NCBI GenBank assembly: GCA_035772405.1
Contig: JAYKKM010000120.1
Span: 1,497,501 to 1,561,500, forward strand
From: Chrysogorgia sp. JL179-B06
Lineage: Eukaryota > Cnidaria > Anthozoa > Scleralcyonacea > Chrysogorgiidae
Direction: 5' to 3'
Length of the DNA: 64,000 nucleotides
Numbering within the stretch: the first letter of the stretch is position 1; the number at the start of each line of letters is the position of its first letter. Under the pieces are notes generated by a model. The model was given only the letters and a program-made list of their open reading frames with translations. It was not told the origin of the DNA and searched no databases. Shown here piece by piece: positions 55,806 through 64,000 of this stretch. The translations under genes and the position numbers were made by a program.

Positions 55806-56559
55806 GATTACTATACCTCCAGAGAAACGCTCTCTCCTGTTGCGGCAACTGTTGCTCGTTGTTAAATATCCGCTGAAGCTCCAAGTTTTTAAGATGAGAC
55901 CTCGAGCTCTCGTGTCTTGAGCGATGCATTGGGTTGTTGGTAACCACACCACATGGGTAACAATTGTACGACGCGCCGCCGTGCGCAAAATCCAGGTGAG
56001 TGTGTGAGAGTATGTGACTCATAATATCGCCCACACCCACTATTTCGTTACACCCCACCCTACAAACGTTGACGTCACAGTTTGCGGCGAGCTCTAGCCA
56101 CGCTTTGGCTTTGGTTGAGCATGGTTTCCATAGAAGGGTCGCCAAGAACACTTCGAGGTAGTTACCGAGTAGTGTAGCGGCGGACTCGCAAGGGTTGCTC
56201 AAGTAGTGGCTACTTGCTAACGTAAGACGTTTGAATGGTGAGTAACACCACACAGGGATCATCTTGGCTAGTTCGTTAACCATCCTGTTGGCTCTAACTT
56301 CATCAAGCCCGACCCAAGCCTCATGAGCGAACTTTGTATAGAGAATCTGGGCACCAAATTGTCTCGACACCTCTTCGTTTTTACGATCGGGGTCGCACAA
56401 CTTGAAGACTTGCGAGTACCCTTTTAAGACGTTGGGTCCAGAGGCGCCTTGTGGGGTAGACGCATCGACAAAGGACATTCTCCGCATTGCGTCGATCTCC
56501 TCTTCTTGGCGGGCTTGGTCTTGAGTCATCTCTTCTGCGATGTCTTGGACTTGAGTCAT
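55789..56559 (-). CDS. unknown 256-aa protein
   Basis: Starts at ATG 56559 and overlaps the thymidine kinase start by 17 bp, suggesting coupled expression. The N-terminus is a polar helix (EEMTQDQARQEEEIDAMRR). The middle is mixed hydrophobic. The last 100 residues are Cys/His-rich (CDVNVCRVGC, HILSHTHLDFAHGG, YNCYPCGVV), so a zinc-binding fold is possible. No family recognised. Confidence 0.55.
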   Translation of the reverse strand: MTQVQDIAEEMTQDQARQEEEIDAMRRMSFVDASTPQGASGPNVLKGYSQVFKLCDPDRKNEEVSRQFGAQILYTKFAHEAWVGLDEVRANRMVNELAKMIPVWCYSPFKRLTLASSHYLSNPCESAATLLGNYLEVFLATLLWKPCSTKAKAWLELAANCDVNVCRVGCNEIVGVGDIMSHILSHTHLDFAHGGASYNCYPCGVVTNNPMHRSRHESSRSHLKNLELQRIFNNEQQLPQQERAFLWRYSNHEETR

Positions 56560-56608
56560 TATGTTATACCCCCAGAAAAAATCCTAATTTTTTTAGTGCG
56601 TTTGGTCT

Positions 56609-56665
56609 GGAACTGTGAGATACCTGTGAGGTCAACTGTGAGACACCTGTGAGGTCAACTGTGAG
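56609..56665. repeat. direct repeats upstream of 56692
   Basis: ACTGTGAGATACCTGTGAGG, ACTGTGAGACACCTGTGAGG (23-bp period with TCA) and a third partial ACTGTGAGTAAG lie in the intergenic space between two divergent genes. They are good candidates for regulatory or replication-protein sites. Confidence 0.6.
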
Positions 56666-56691
56666 TAAGAAAACATGTGATAGTGTATTAG

Positions 56692-57027
56692 ATGGTTGAA
56701 GACTCACAGACGGCTGTTGAAGCGAAGATCACGGCTGATGTGAAAAGTGTTAAGGTGAAGGACCCAAAACGCGTCGCTGCTGGTAAAAAGTTGGCTGAGA
56801 TATCGAAAGCTGCGAAAGAAAAGAAAATGCGTGAAATGATAGTCAACGAAGAACAGGATAGTGAGTGGAGCTATGGCTACATTGTTGGAATACTTGGTGT
56901 TATCATTGCTGGTGCTTCACTATGGTACACAATTAGCAGTGAAAAAGAACCTGTGAGTACTACACCAACACCTGCGTCAGAAAGTCATAGAACTCGTCGT
57001 CCAGCGTTAGACACATTTGATTCTTAA
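56692..57027 (+). CDS. small single-pass membrane protein
   Basis: 111 aa. A basic N-terminal half (KVKDPKRVAAGKKLAEISKA) is followed by one hydrophobic segment (YIVGILGVIIAGASLWYTI, about residues 62-80) and a Ser/Thr/Pro/Arg tail. First gene of the rightmost rightward block. Function unknown; co-orientation with the next two small membrane proteins suggests a virion membrane set. Confidence 0.55.
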   Translation: MVEDSQTAVEAKITADVKSVKVKDPKRVAAGKKLAEISKAAKEKKMREMIVNEEQDSEWSYGYIVGILGVIIAGASLWYTISSEKEPVSTTPTPASESHRTRRPALDTFDS

Positions 57028-57042
57028 ACAAAACACACGACA

Positions 57043-57285
57043 ATGTATATGACTGCGATCGATCGAAAAGAACTTATGAACGAATTGTACGATGCTCTAC
57101 TTGTCACGACTGGTGCTGTGGCAGTGAGTATGATTTCTAAAAAGGCTTTGGGAGAACCATTGGGAACACCAGAGACTGTGAAAGGTACAGTGAAACTTGC
57201 TGCGGCTGTTGGTGCAGGAACGCTGCTAGTAAAGTGGGTGCAATCGAAAAAGTGGATACCGACAGATCCATTCAAATCAACGTAA
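57043..57285 (+). CDS. small hydrophobic protein
   Basis: 80 aa. Two weakly hydrophobic helices (DALLVTTGAVAVSMIS, LAAAVGAGTLLVKWVQ) are joined by a Gly/Pro loop. Starts 15 bp after the previous stop and ends 4 bp before the next ATG. No known family; probably a membrane protein. Confidence 0.5.
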   Translation: MYMTAIDRKELMNELYDALLVTTGAVAVSMISKKALGEPLGTPETVKGTVKLAAAVGAGTLLVKWVQSKKWIPTDPFKST

Positions 57286-57289
57286 GTTA

Positions 57290-57709
57290 ATGGTGAGTGT
57301 TGTGGCTGGAGGGATTTTTAATGCAGTGGCTTTTGCAGGCGCTGGCTTTATGTTTTCGAAATTTAATCACTCAGGCTATGAAGCTGAGATGAAAAGGCAC
57401 AACCATGCGTTGGAACAGCTAGCCAGTGCGAAAGAAGTGTGGTATGAAAATGAAGTCGCTAAAAAAGATCAGATTCAGCGCTTGCGACAACAGCTCTCAG
57501 ATGCTAATGCTGACATCAATGACACAAACCACGCGTTGGAAGAACTTAGAAGCGTAATGACCATACGGTACAGCGGACGAGTGTTCACTGACCTCCCGAA
57601 GATTGCGGATTACTACCAACCAAGTGCGGAAATGAAGGAATACCAATTACTGTTTGTTAGCGCGCTAGGTTTGGGTGGTGGAATAGCGGTGTGGGTACTA
57701 GTTCGGTAA
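57290..57709 (+). CDS. two-TM coiled-coil protein
   Basis: 139 aa. An N-terminal hydrophobic segment (VSVVAGGIFNAVAFAGAGFM), a long central coiled coil (residues about 28-90; LEQLASAKEVWYENEVAKK, DQIQRLRQQL) and a C-terminal hydrophobic helix (LLFVSALGLGGGIAVWVLV). This architecture recurs in small ORFs of Polinton-like elements. Function unknown; probably anchored in a membrane at both ends. Confidence 0.6.
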   Translation: MVSVVAGGIFNAVAFAGAGFMFSKFNHSGYEAEMKRHNHALEQLASAKEVWYENEVAKKDQIQRLRQQLSDANADINDTNHALEELRSVMTIRYSGRVFTDLPKIADYYQPSAEMKEYQLLFVSALGLGGGIAVWVLVR

Positions 57710-57734
57710 ACAAAATGTTGGAGTAGTATAAGCG

Positions 57735-58298
57735 ATGGACAAACTTATGAGGCAGATGAGTTATGGCTTGACAATTGACGAGATCGCGAATGAGATGCAA
57801 ATTAAGTGTGGAGACACCTTCAGAATTTACTACTGCTCGGATTGTGACGTTGTGAAAAACATGACTGACTGCGGTGGGTACGCGTGTCCAAAGTGTGGCG
57901 ACATCGAATGGGGCTACATTCAGAGTTACAGCGACATGAGACTCACACGACTAAAAAGCGTTCACAAACGGTCTTGGTGGATGGGAAGGAGACTACGGAA
58001 TGTTGTGAAGGGTGAGCACCTTGAGTTGATAAAAGAGGACTTCCTGAAAGTTGTCAATGTGCTGCACTCATGCAATTTGATAAAGGGTAGAAATGTCAGC
58101 AGATACGGATACTACATTATTAGGTTGTGTCATAGAAGACAACTCGAGACACTCAAGAAGGTGCTTGACCTCAAAGACGGGAAGGTGAAAGACTTGTTCG
58201 ACGACAATTTGTTTGGGGTGGTGTACCCAAAGCTGGGATGGTGTGAAAGTGGCGATCATTATTACAACGAGTGGGCTAAGAAAAAAAGTGTAGTGTAA
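57735..58298 (+). CDS. Zn-ribbon protein, possibly VLTF3-like
   Basis: 187 aa. The N-terminal third has a zinc-ribbon-type array (YYCSDCDVVKNMTDCGGYAC then PKCG). Next comes a basic helix-rich region (VHKRSWWMGRRLRNVVKGEH, LIKEDFLKVVNVLHSC), then a second helical part and GVVYPKLGW. This layout resembles the NCLDV late transcription factor VLTF-3: zinc ribbon, then the R-x-x-H-F-type helix and core-binding segments. If so, it would drive late genes; this is a tentative remote-homology call. It precedes PolB by 10 bp. Confidence 0.4.
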   Translation: MDKLMRQMSYGLTIDEIANEMQIKCGDTFRIYYCSDCDVVKNMTDCGGYACPKCGDIEWGYIQSYSDMRLTRLKSVHKRSWWMGRRLRNVVKGEHLELIKEDFLKVVNVLHSCNLIKGRNVSRYGYYIIRLCHRRQLETLKKVLDLKDGKVKDLFDDNLFGVVYPKLGWCESGDHYYNEWAKKKSVV

Positions 58299-58308
58299 GT
58301 ATAAGCCA

Positions 58309-60654
58309 ATGAGTCAGACTGTGAAAAACCCACTGACAAAAAGACGGGCGCATAAGACGAGTGCAGCCGTTGTCAATTCACTAACAGACGAAGCGACCAA
58401 CGTTCACGGCTTCTTTAGAGATCAAGAGGGACAACCTGTAGTCGAAGACCTCGCACCGTCAACGCATCTGTTGGATCGAGCACTGAGAGGGTTCACAAGG
58501 TCCTATGGAGTCGAGGTAATTGACGACAGAGACATCAATCAGGTAAACGCTAGTAGAAGTGCTGTCACTAACCTTTTGAGACGTGAGCTGGGTGAGACCA
58601 ACGGAATGAAAGTGGTGGAGACAGTCAAGGTCACTTTTGAGAAAGTTTTAGAACTCAATAAGACCACGTACAAAACTGCCTACTTTAACAGCGAAACGTT
58701 CGTCGTCATTAACGAGCATGACATCGAGGGTGTTGCCAATCGCGGGTCGGAGCAGATTTTGACGCGGATAGCTGGGTGGTTATCTGAGGGGTCTGGATGG
58801 ACTATCGACAAAATAGATGCGCACTATGTCAACGTCGCTATTTACAGACCTTTGCATGGGAGTAGCTACATTGCGTTGCCAAAGGAGCTGTGCAACAGTA
58901 TGAAGGGTCTGATAAACGTAAATAATGGGGATGACAACGAGTGCTTTAGATGGTGTCACCTTGCACACAAATTTCCTGTTGGAAAAAACTCTGACAGAAC
59001 GTCAAAGTACGTCAAACATGTCAGTGAGCTGAATTATGACGGAATCGACTTCCCAGTCGCACTCAAAGACTACAACAAGATCGAAAAGGCGAACGATATT
59101 AGCATAAATGTTTTTGGGTATGAAGATAAGCAACCATTCCCTGTGTACGTTTCTAAGGAAGCGCACCCTGACCATATGGACCTACTGTTGATAACTAATG
59201 ATGTGGGTAACAAGCATTATGTGTATATTCGTGACTTCAACAAATTCATGCACCGGCAGACAAAGCACGAGGCGAGAAAGCACTTTTGTAGGTATTGTTT
59301 GCAGTGTTTTACCCGAGCGGACGTGCTCGAACGCCATGTGGAAGTATGTTTGGTCATTAATGGGGAGCAAGCTATTAAAATGCCGCAAAAAGGTGCGAAA
59401 GTGAAATACGAGAATTTTAGCAGACAATTAAATGTACCATTTGTGGTGTATGCAGACTTCGAGGCTATCACACAGAAGGTGCACACAACAACACCATCGA
59501 GCAAGTGTAGCTACACAAACGCCTACCAGAGGCATGTTGACTGCGGCTATGGGTATAAACTGGTTTGTTGCTATGACAATGAGTACAGTAAGCCAGTAAA
59601 AGTGTATCGCGGTGAAAACGCAGTCAACAAGTTCGTTGGGGAGATGTTAGAAATTGTCGAATATTGTAAAGAGACATCTGAGAGTCACTTTAACAAAGAA
59701 ATTATACTGACTGATGCCGATAAGAAGAACTTTGACGAGGCTAAGAGTTGTCATATTTGCAGTGTTGAGTACACTGGTGCTAACGTTAGAGTGAGAGACC
59801 ACTGTCACGTGTCAGGTAAGTACAGAGGGTCTGCACATCGCGATTGTAACGTGAACTTTAAGTTGACTGACAAAATTCCTGTGATCTTTCATAACTTACG
59901 CGGCTACGATAGCCATTTCATCATGCAGGAGATTGGCAAGTTTGGTCAAGACATAAACGTGATACCGAACAACATGGAGAAGTACATGGCGTTCATGCTT
60001 GGAAAAAACTTGGTATTTTTGGACAGCTTTCAGTTCATGAGTAGTGGTCTAGACAACTTGGTGAGGAACCTACCAAGGGACGCTTTCAAATACACGTCAG
60101 AAGTGTTTCGCGACGAGGGGTTGGCACTTATGACAAGAAAGGGGGTCTATCCCTATGATTACATGGACTCCTTTGATAAATTCGACGAATGCGAGCTACC
60201 CTCCAAAAAGGACTTTTATAATATTCTGAATGACGAAGATATTACGGAAGAAATGCATGAGCGTGCTTGCGATGTGTGGGACTACTTCGACGTTGAAAAC
60301 ATGGGTGGGTATCACGACCTGTATTTGAAAAGTGACGTGCTCTTGCTTGCCGACGTTTTTGAGAACTTTAGAAAGACATGTCACCGTGAGTATTAACTAG
60401 ACCCTTGCCATTATTTCACATCGCCTGGGTTGGCTTGGGATGCTATGCTGAAGATGACTGGAGTGGAGCTTGAGTTATTGTCCGACATCGACATGTTCCA
60501 GTTCGTAGAACTAGGTATGCGTGGTGGTGTGAGCTACATATGCAACAGACATGGCGTGGCGAATAATAAGTACATGGAAGGGTATGACAAAGAGCAAGAG
60601 TCGAAGTATTTGATGTACCTTGACGCCAACAACTTGTATGGATGGGCAATGAGA
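58309..60654 (+). pseudogene. polB: family-B (protein-primed type) DNA polymerase, broken
   Basis: 695 codons are open, then an in-frame TAA lies at 60394-60396. The same frame continues with PolB sequence to motif A ([12 protein letters not shown], ending about 60653). Visible domains: a C2H2-like finger (CRYCLQCFTRADVLERH, about residue 327), ExoI with VVYADFE (about 378-384), a CHICSVEY...DHCHVSGKYRG zinc/HNH-like insert (about 482-515), ExoII NLRGYDSHF (about 529-537) and ExoIII YLKSDVLLLADVF (about 672). Motifs B and C are missing because repetitive DNA replaces the rest. The product would replicate the element; this copy cannot. Confidence 0.85.
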
Positions 60655-60660
60655 GTAGTA

Positions 60661-61028
60661 ATATATATATATATATATATATCAATGTGTTTGGGATTGG
60701 AACCGAGCTCTAAGCCAATCAGAATCAAGAATGATTTGAATGGACCAATCAGAGCACAGCACAATCCCAAATTTCCAGGGGGGTTGAAACATTTTAAGGT
60801 GTGGTCACCCTGTTAAGAACGACCAGTGATCAAATCAGGGGGGATATGCACCTGGTCGTATACAAGAGGTTTTTTGTATAAAATTAGTCAAAAAGTGGTC
60901 GCGGTCAAGAGTATATATATCACTTTGGTCGTGTTGTTGTACGACCAGTTTTATAGTCGCCCCTGAGTGGAACAACCAAAGAGTTTGAAGGTCATTCAAG
61001 GTGAATAGTGTTAAGCAAGTACTGACGT
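60661..61028. repeat. TA repeat and dispersed repeat, copy 2, at the PolB breakpoint
   Basis: After a short (AT)n tract (60661-60680), 60690-61010 matches the repeat at 13370-13640 (CTCTAAGCCAATCAGA, TTTTAAGGTGTGGTCACCCT, AAGGTCATTCAAGGTGAAT). It replaces the 3' part of PolB, so it marks an insertion or a deletion junction. Confidence 0.6.
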
Positions 61029-61031
61029 CAT

Positions 61032-61380
61032 TTGCTATACGGGGTTGAAAGCAGTGATGAAGCAGGAACAGGATGTTTAAGTCGTAGAATTTAGTGTTCT
61101 GAACAACGGATGATCTGTGGGGAAAAGTTCACCGAGAAACCAAACATGTCTAAAGTGAAACAGTGTGGAGAACGAGAGACGCGGAATATATCCAGAACTA
61201 ATGAAAAATAGTTCTGGGTATATTCCGCGTCTCTCGTTCTCCACACTGTTTCACCTTAGACATGTTTGGTTTCTCGGTGAACTTTTCCCCACTGATCATC
61301 AATTATTCGGAACACGAAATGCTACGACTAAACTTCCTGTTCCTGGTCCATCATTGCTTTCAACTCCATATAGCATCCGT
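61032..61380. repeat. long palindrome (about 170-bp arms)
   Basis: The arms 61032-61200 and 61209-61380 are inverted copies around an 8-bp loop. The inner 60 bp are near-perfect (GTGTGGAGAACGAGAGACGC against GCGTCTCTCGTTCTCCACAC). Outer parts diverge slightly. It lies beside the dispersed repeat and could be part of the same foldback element. Confidence 0.8.
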
Positions 61381-62433
61381 GCCAGCACTTAGACAAAGCA
61401 TCATTCACACTGTGATATATATACTGACACACACCACGTTTTGAAAAAAAATACAAAAAATTCTATTATACATAACCATCATACCTCACCCGATGTGATG
61501 TTATACTTACATGCACGTACCATCCAAAAACACCATATTTTTATTTGAAGACTTGTAATGATATTTGAAAATAAAAATAAACAGTTTTGAACTGCCTTAT
61601 TTTTATTTGGAAGAGTAGTCATGTTTATTGAAATAAAAATAAGCATTTTGAATTAAGCATAGAAATTTCCGCCATGGAGCTCTTACCTCGACGCCATCTT
61701 ATGGCCGAATGACTGATATTCCCTAGTTACTGTATATTTAAAAAGGATCTCAAAATATTTTAAGAGGAATATCTCATAAAAATTATTTGGATGTTTCTTC
61801 CAAAAAAGTTTGAGGGTTATAGTTTTGAAAAAACCTCAAAATAATCTTAGATGAAATATTATCTATTAAAAATATTAGTGTAAAAAGTTTTAAAACCGTA
61901 AAAGTGTTTTATTAAATTTGGAGAAAAACCCCAAATAAATTTTTAAGAGATTTGTTTAGTATATAAGCAGATGTTATTTCATATTTTATCAGTTGTGTGT
62001 GTTTTGCTCGCTTGTAAGTTGTGCTTCGGTACAAGACTCTGACATCTTCCGATGTTCTGTTTATTATTAAACTGCATCGGTGCGCGAACACCCGTAGTCG
62101 AATTTGCGATTCGAACGAGATTGACACAGGTCCATAGCGACAATCTGGTCATCCCTTGTTCAATGAATTGCTTATTTTACGCCAGGGTTGTTCGTTAGCA
62201 TATGATGAAAGAGTTAGCTATAGTAAAAACACACACACGATGGAGAAGTTTGGATATATATATTACAAGGAAACAATAAAAATATTTACACAAAAAAATT
62301 CGTAATATCTTTGAATGGGGTTCTCGTAGGGTATAAAACCCCTCTATACACCACTCCTACAAATTAAACAATATAAAAAAATCATTGGTTTATTTTTTCC
62401 AAATGTTGAATACCTATTAAAATATAAAAATAT
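61381..62433. other. no gene supported; AT-rich
   Basis: Two related AT-rich direct repeats (about 61530-61590 and 61595-61650, both with TTTTTATTTG and AAAATAAAAATAA). On the minus strand, AATAAA at 62389-62394 is a polyadenylation signal for the gene at 62434. Confidence 0.4.
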
Positions 62434-63032
62434 TTACGTTTTCATTTTGACCATCTTTTGAGTACTCTCAAAAAACATGAAAGCCTCACCCCGTGTGTCG
62501 ACATATCCCCATACGCGATCGTCTTCGTCTTCTGACGGGGGATTGTACGAGTCGAATGAGTATTCCGACTCCGACGACTCCACAGGGACACGGAATGCCC
62601 ATTCGCTCCCCTCCCCGTCCTGCAATAGCAGCACACCAGGTATGGAGGCCGGATCCTCGTCTTCTATTGGGGGTGGAGGGATGGTTTCTTTCTAAGAGAA
62701 ATATAAAAACATAATAAATACATGTCGTTTGTATAGTAAAAACATTTTAGCGCTATCTTACTTCACATATAAAAACATAATAAATACATATCGCTTGTAT
62801 AGTAAAAACATTTTAGCGCTAATCTTACCTCACATTCATCAGCGTAAAGCGGGATAGCCTCCACGTTAGGGGGGTTCTCGTCCTCGATTGGAGGTGGAGG
62901 GAGGGTTTCGTTCTAAGAGAAAATATAAAAAACATAATAATTACATATCGCTTGTATACAGACAGTAAAAATATTTTAGCGCTAACTTACATTGACTTCG
63001 GTGATCTTCGCGGCTGGGGTTTGGCTGGACAT
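62434..63032 (-). CDS. three-exon acidic protein gene, unrecognised
   Basis: Exons (minus): 63032-62991 (14 codons, MSSQTPAAKITEVN), 62912-62829 (28 codons) and 62691-62434 (85 codons plus stop), all phase 0. Donors are GTAAGT and GTAAGA; acceptors are CTCTTAG. Total 127 aa. Exons 2 and 3 both begin (N/K)-E-T-(L/I)-PPPPIED, and intron 2 holds an extra donor-like copy, so exons arose by duplication. The protein is rich in Glu/Asp/Pro/Ser (YNPPSEDEDDRVWG). Upstream there is a TATA box and downstream an AATAAA. No family recognised. The splice model comes from sequence only. Confidence 0.6.
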
Positions 63033-63097
63033 CTTCGAGTTTTTTTTTCTTTGCTCGCTTCGTCTTGCTTGAAATCGTTGTGGTGCGAGACACGGAT

Positions 63098-63120
63098 GCG
63101 TGATTATTTTATAATCACGC
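63098..63120 (-). promoter_or_regulatory. TATA box within a 10-bp palindrome
   Basis: GCGTGATTAT-TTT-ATAATCACGC is a perfect 10-bp inverted repeat. It contains TATAAAATAA on the minus strand, about 72-81 bp before the ATG at 63032. Reverse CCAAT-type words (CCAATCAG) occur near 63190. Confidence 0.5.
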
Positions 63121-63783
63121 TCTCGATCTATTACAATGGTTTGCGGTTTTAAACAATCAGAGTTTCTATAATCAAACCTCCCCCGTATCTAACCAATCAG
63201 AGATCGTTCATTAAACCCTTCATGTCAAATCAAGTGATTTATTATAGGGGGTAACAATACGGGTTTGTTAAACGCTTAAGGACGCCGTATATTAATAAGC
63301 GTCTTGTTCTATGCCTACCCTTTTGTGTCAAAACAGTTTGATTAATGATAGGGTCGGAACAATGAAGCTTAGGTATAATAAGTGTGTTGTTCTATCCCCT
63401 CCCATTTATGTCAAAACAGTATGATTAATAATGGGTAGGGAATGAATGAATTTACTTGTTGGGATTAGTAACCATTTTGTTTGTGTACTTTGGGTAGCTA
63501 CGATTTTTTAATTAATTCTAACCTTAATTACTTGTAGGGATTAGCGGGCATTTTGAAGGGATTAGTCCCTGTGAAATATATATTTCCCGTGTTTAAATAC
63601 GTCTATTTCTAGATATTTAAGCATTTTTATACTTATTTAAGCATATTTTTATGCTTTTTGATACTTTATTTTACACTTTTCACACATTTTAGTATATATT
63701 TTAAGATACCCGTGAGAGCGATAAGGAGAGCGTGTTAATTAATTCACACATGTCAAAATAGATGATAATGGTTTTTTTATTGT
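63121..63783. other. intergenic, with degenerate repeats of about 100 bp
   Basis: 63225-63455 has three diverged units around GTCAAAACAGT(T/A)TGATTAAT(G/A)AT and a shared TTGTTCTAT(G/C)CC motif. An AATAAA on the minus strand just after 63784 (63773-63778) could end the gene at the right edge. No ORF is supported. Confidence 0.4.
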
Positions 63784-63999
63784 TTAACGTAATACTTCTG
63801 GATTGTTACAACACATTGTCTGCGAGTTTACAAAGAAGATATGTCGACCCACGAGATCTTCTTGATTTTCCTGGCGATGAATCACAGCAATAATAATTCC
63901 AGCTTCGACTCCCAATCGGGTATTAAGAACAGAGGTAAGATCAAAATCTTTCAGTATAATCCCGCGTCGGTCATCTAGCCAAGTTTTATCCCGGTCATT
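63784..63999 (-). CDS. C-terminal end of an unrecognised gene, cut by the window
   Basis: 72 open codons from the right edge to TAA at 63786-63784. It contains WLDDRRGIILKDFDLTSVL and VEAGIIIAVIHRQENQEDLV, then a Cys-Cys (QTMCCNN) near the end. An AATAAA follows about 8 bp later. The start lies outside the window, and it could also be a last exon. It reads in the same direction as the three-exon gene. No family recognised. Confidence 0.4.
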   Translation of the reverse strand, partial: NDRDKTWLDDRRGIILKDFDLTSVLNTRLGVEAGIIIAVIHRQENQEDLVGRHIFFVNSQTMCCNNPEVLR

Positions 64000-64000
64000 T

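Larger units (their letters stand above)
45100..60654. mobile_element. Polinton/adintovirus-like element, right end missing
   Basis: About 15.5 kb of tightly packed frames holding the Polinton hallmark set: retroviral-type integrase, protein-primed-type PolB, A32-like packaging ATPase, major capsid protein and a putative minor capsid protein, plus extra genes (thymidine kinase, Bro-N/nuclease, Zn-ribbon, fibre-like). The left boundary is approximate: tandem repeats at 45160-45675 may be subterminal. The right boundary is lost where PolB is cut. Terminal inverted repeats could not be shown. Most frames are open, suggesting a fairly recent copy. Confidence 0.85.

Noticed and set aside
55806..55988. 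N-terminal extension of the thymidine kinase
   Set aside because: The added 61 residues overlap the 256-aa gene and lack TK similarity; the ATG at 55805 gives the normal TK start.
60443..60770. Minus-strand ORFs over the PolB breakpoint
   Set aside because: They read through the (AT)n tract as Tyr-Ile repeats and overlap the polymerase frame.

Overview
This is a repeat-packed eukaryotic nuclear DNA window, most likely from an aquatic invertebrate animal. BEL/Pao, Gypsy, DIRS, CR1/L2-like LINE, Penelope-like, PIF/Harbinger, hAT and MULE-like elements occur together with a Polinton/adintovirus-type element. Spliceosomal introns are visible, and no bacterial operon or rRNA is seen. The species cannot be named from the sequence.

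Layout. 0.2-4 kb: nested non-autonomous DNA transposons (foldback elements, a TTAA-site element, a MULE-like MITE, a tRNA-headed SINE). 4.8-10.4 kb: a decayed BEL/Pao retrotransposon with both LTRs. 10.4-19 kb: LINE relics, microsatellites, a second SINE and a second MULE-like MITE in AT-rich DNA. 19.1-22.4 kb: a decayed Gypsy element. 22.5-23.1 kb: another MITE with one nested inside it. About 23.9-40.3 kb: a DIRS-type tyrosine-recombinase retroelement split by two LINEs, a MULE-like MITE and a complete Harbinger transposon; one LINE carries a hAT MITE. 42.5-44.9 kb: a Penelope-like element. 61-64 kb: a long hairpin, then a small three-exon acidic-protein gene and the end of another gene, neither recognised.

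The main object is at about 45.1-60.65 kb: a Polinton (Maverick)/adintovirus-like element with some 19 closely packed genes. The leftward block holds the virion and integration genes: a membrane protein, the A32-like packaging ATPase, the double-jelly-roll major capsid protein, a coiled-coil/membrane protein, a chromodomain integrase and a putative minor capsid protein. The divergent rightward block holds a tail-anchored protein with internal repeats, a fibre-like protein, a myristoylation-type 68-aa protein, a 56-aa arginine-rich core-like peptide and a Bro-N/nuclease/zinc-finger fusion. A leftward pair follows (type II thymidine kinase and an unknown protein). The rightmost rightward block has three small membrane proteins, a Zn-ribbon protein with a VLTF3-like layout and the family-B DNA polymerase. 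The polymerase has one in-frame stop and is cut off after motif A by repetitive DNA, so this copy is defective although most other frames are open.

The thymidine kinase, the Bro-N nuclease and the possible VLTF3-like factor are more typical of large nucleocytoplasmic DNA viruses than of Polintons. No adenain-type protease was recognised. This mosaic is the best candidate for an undescribed system here.
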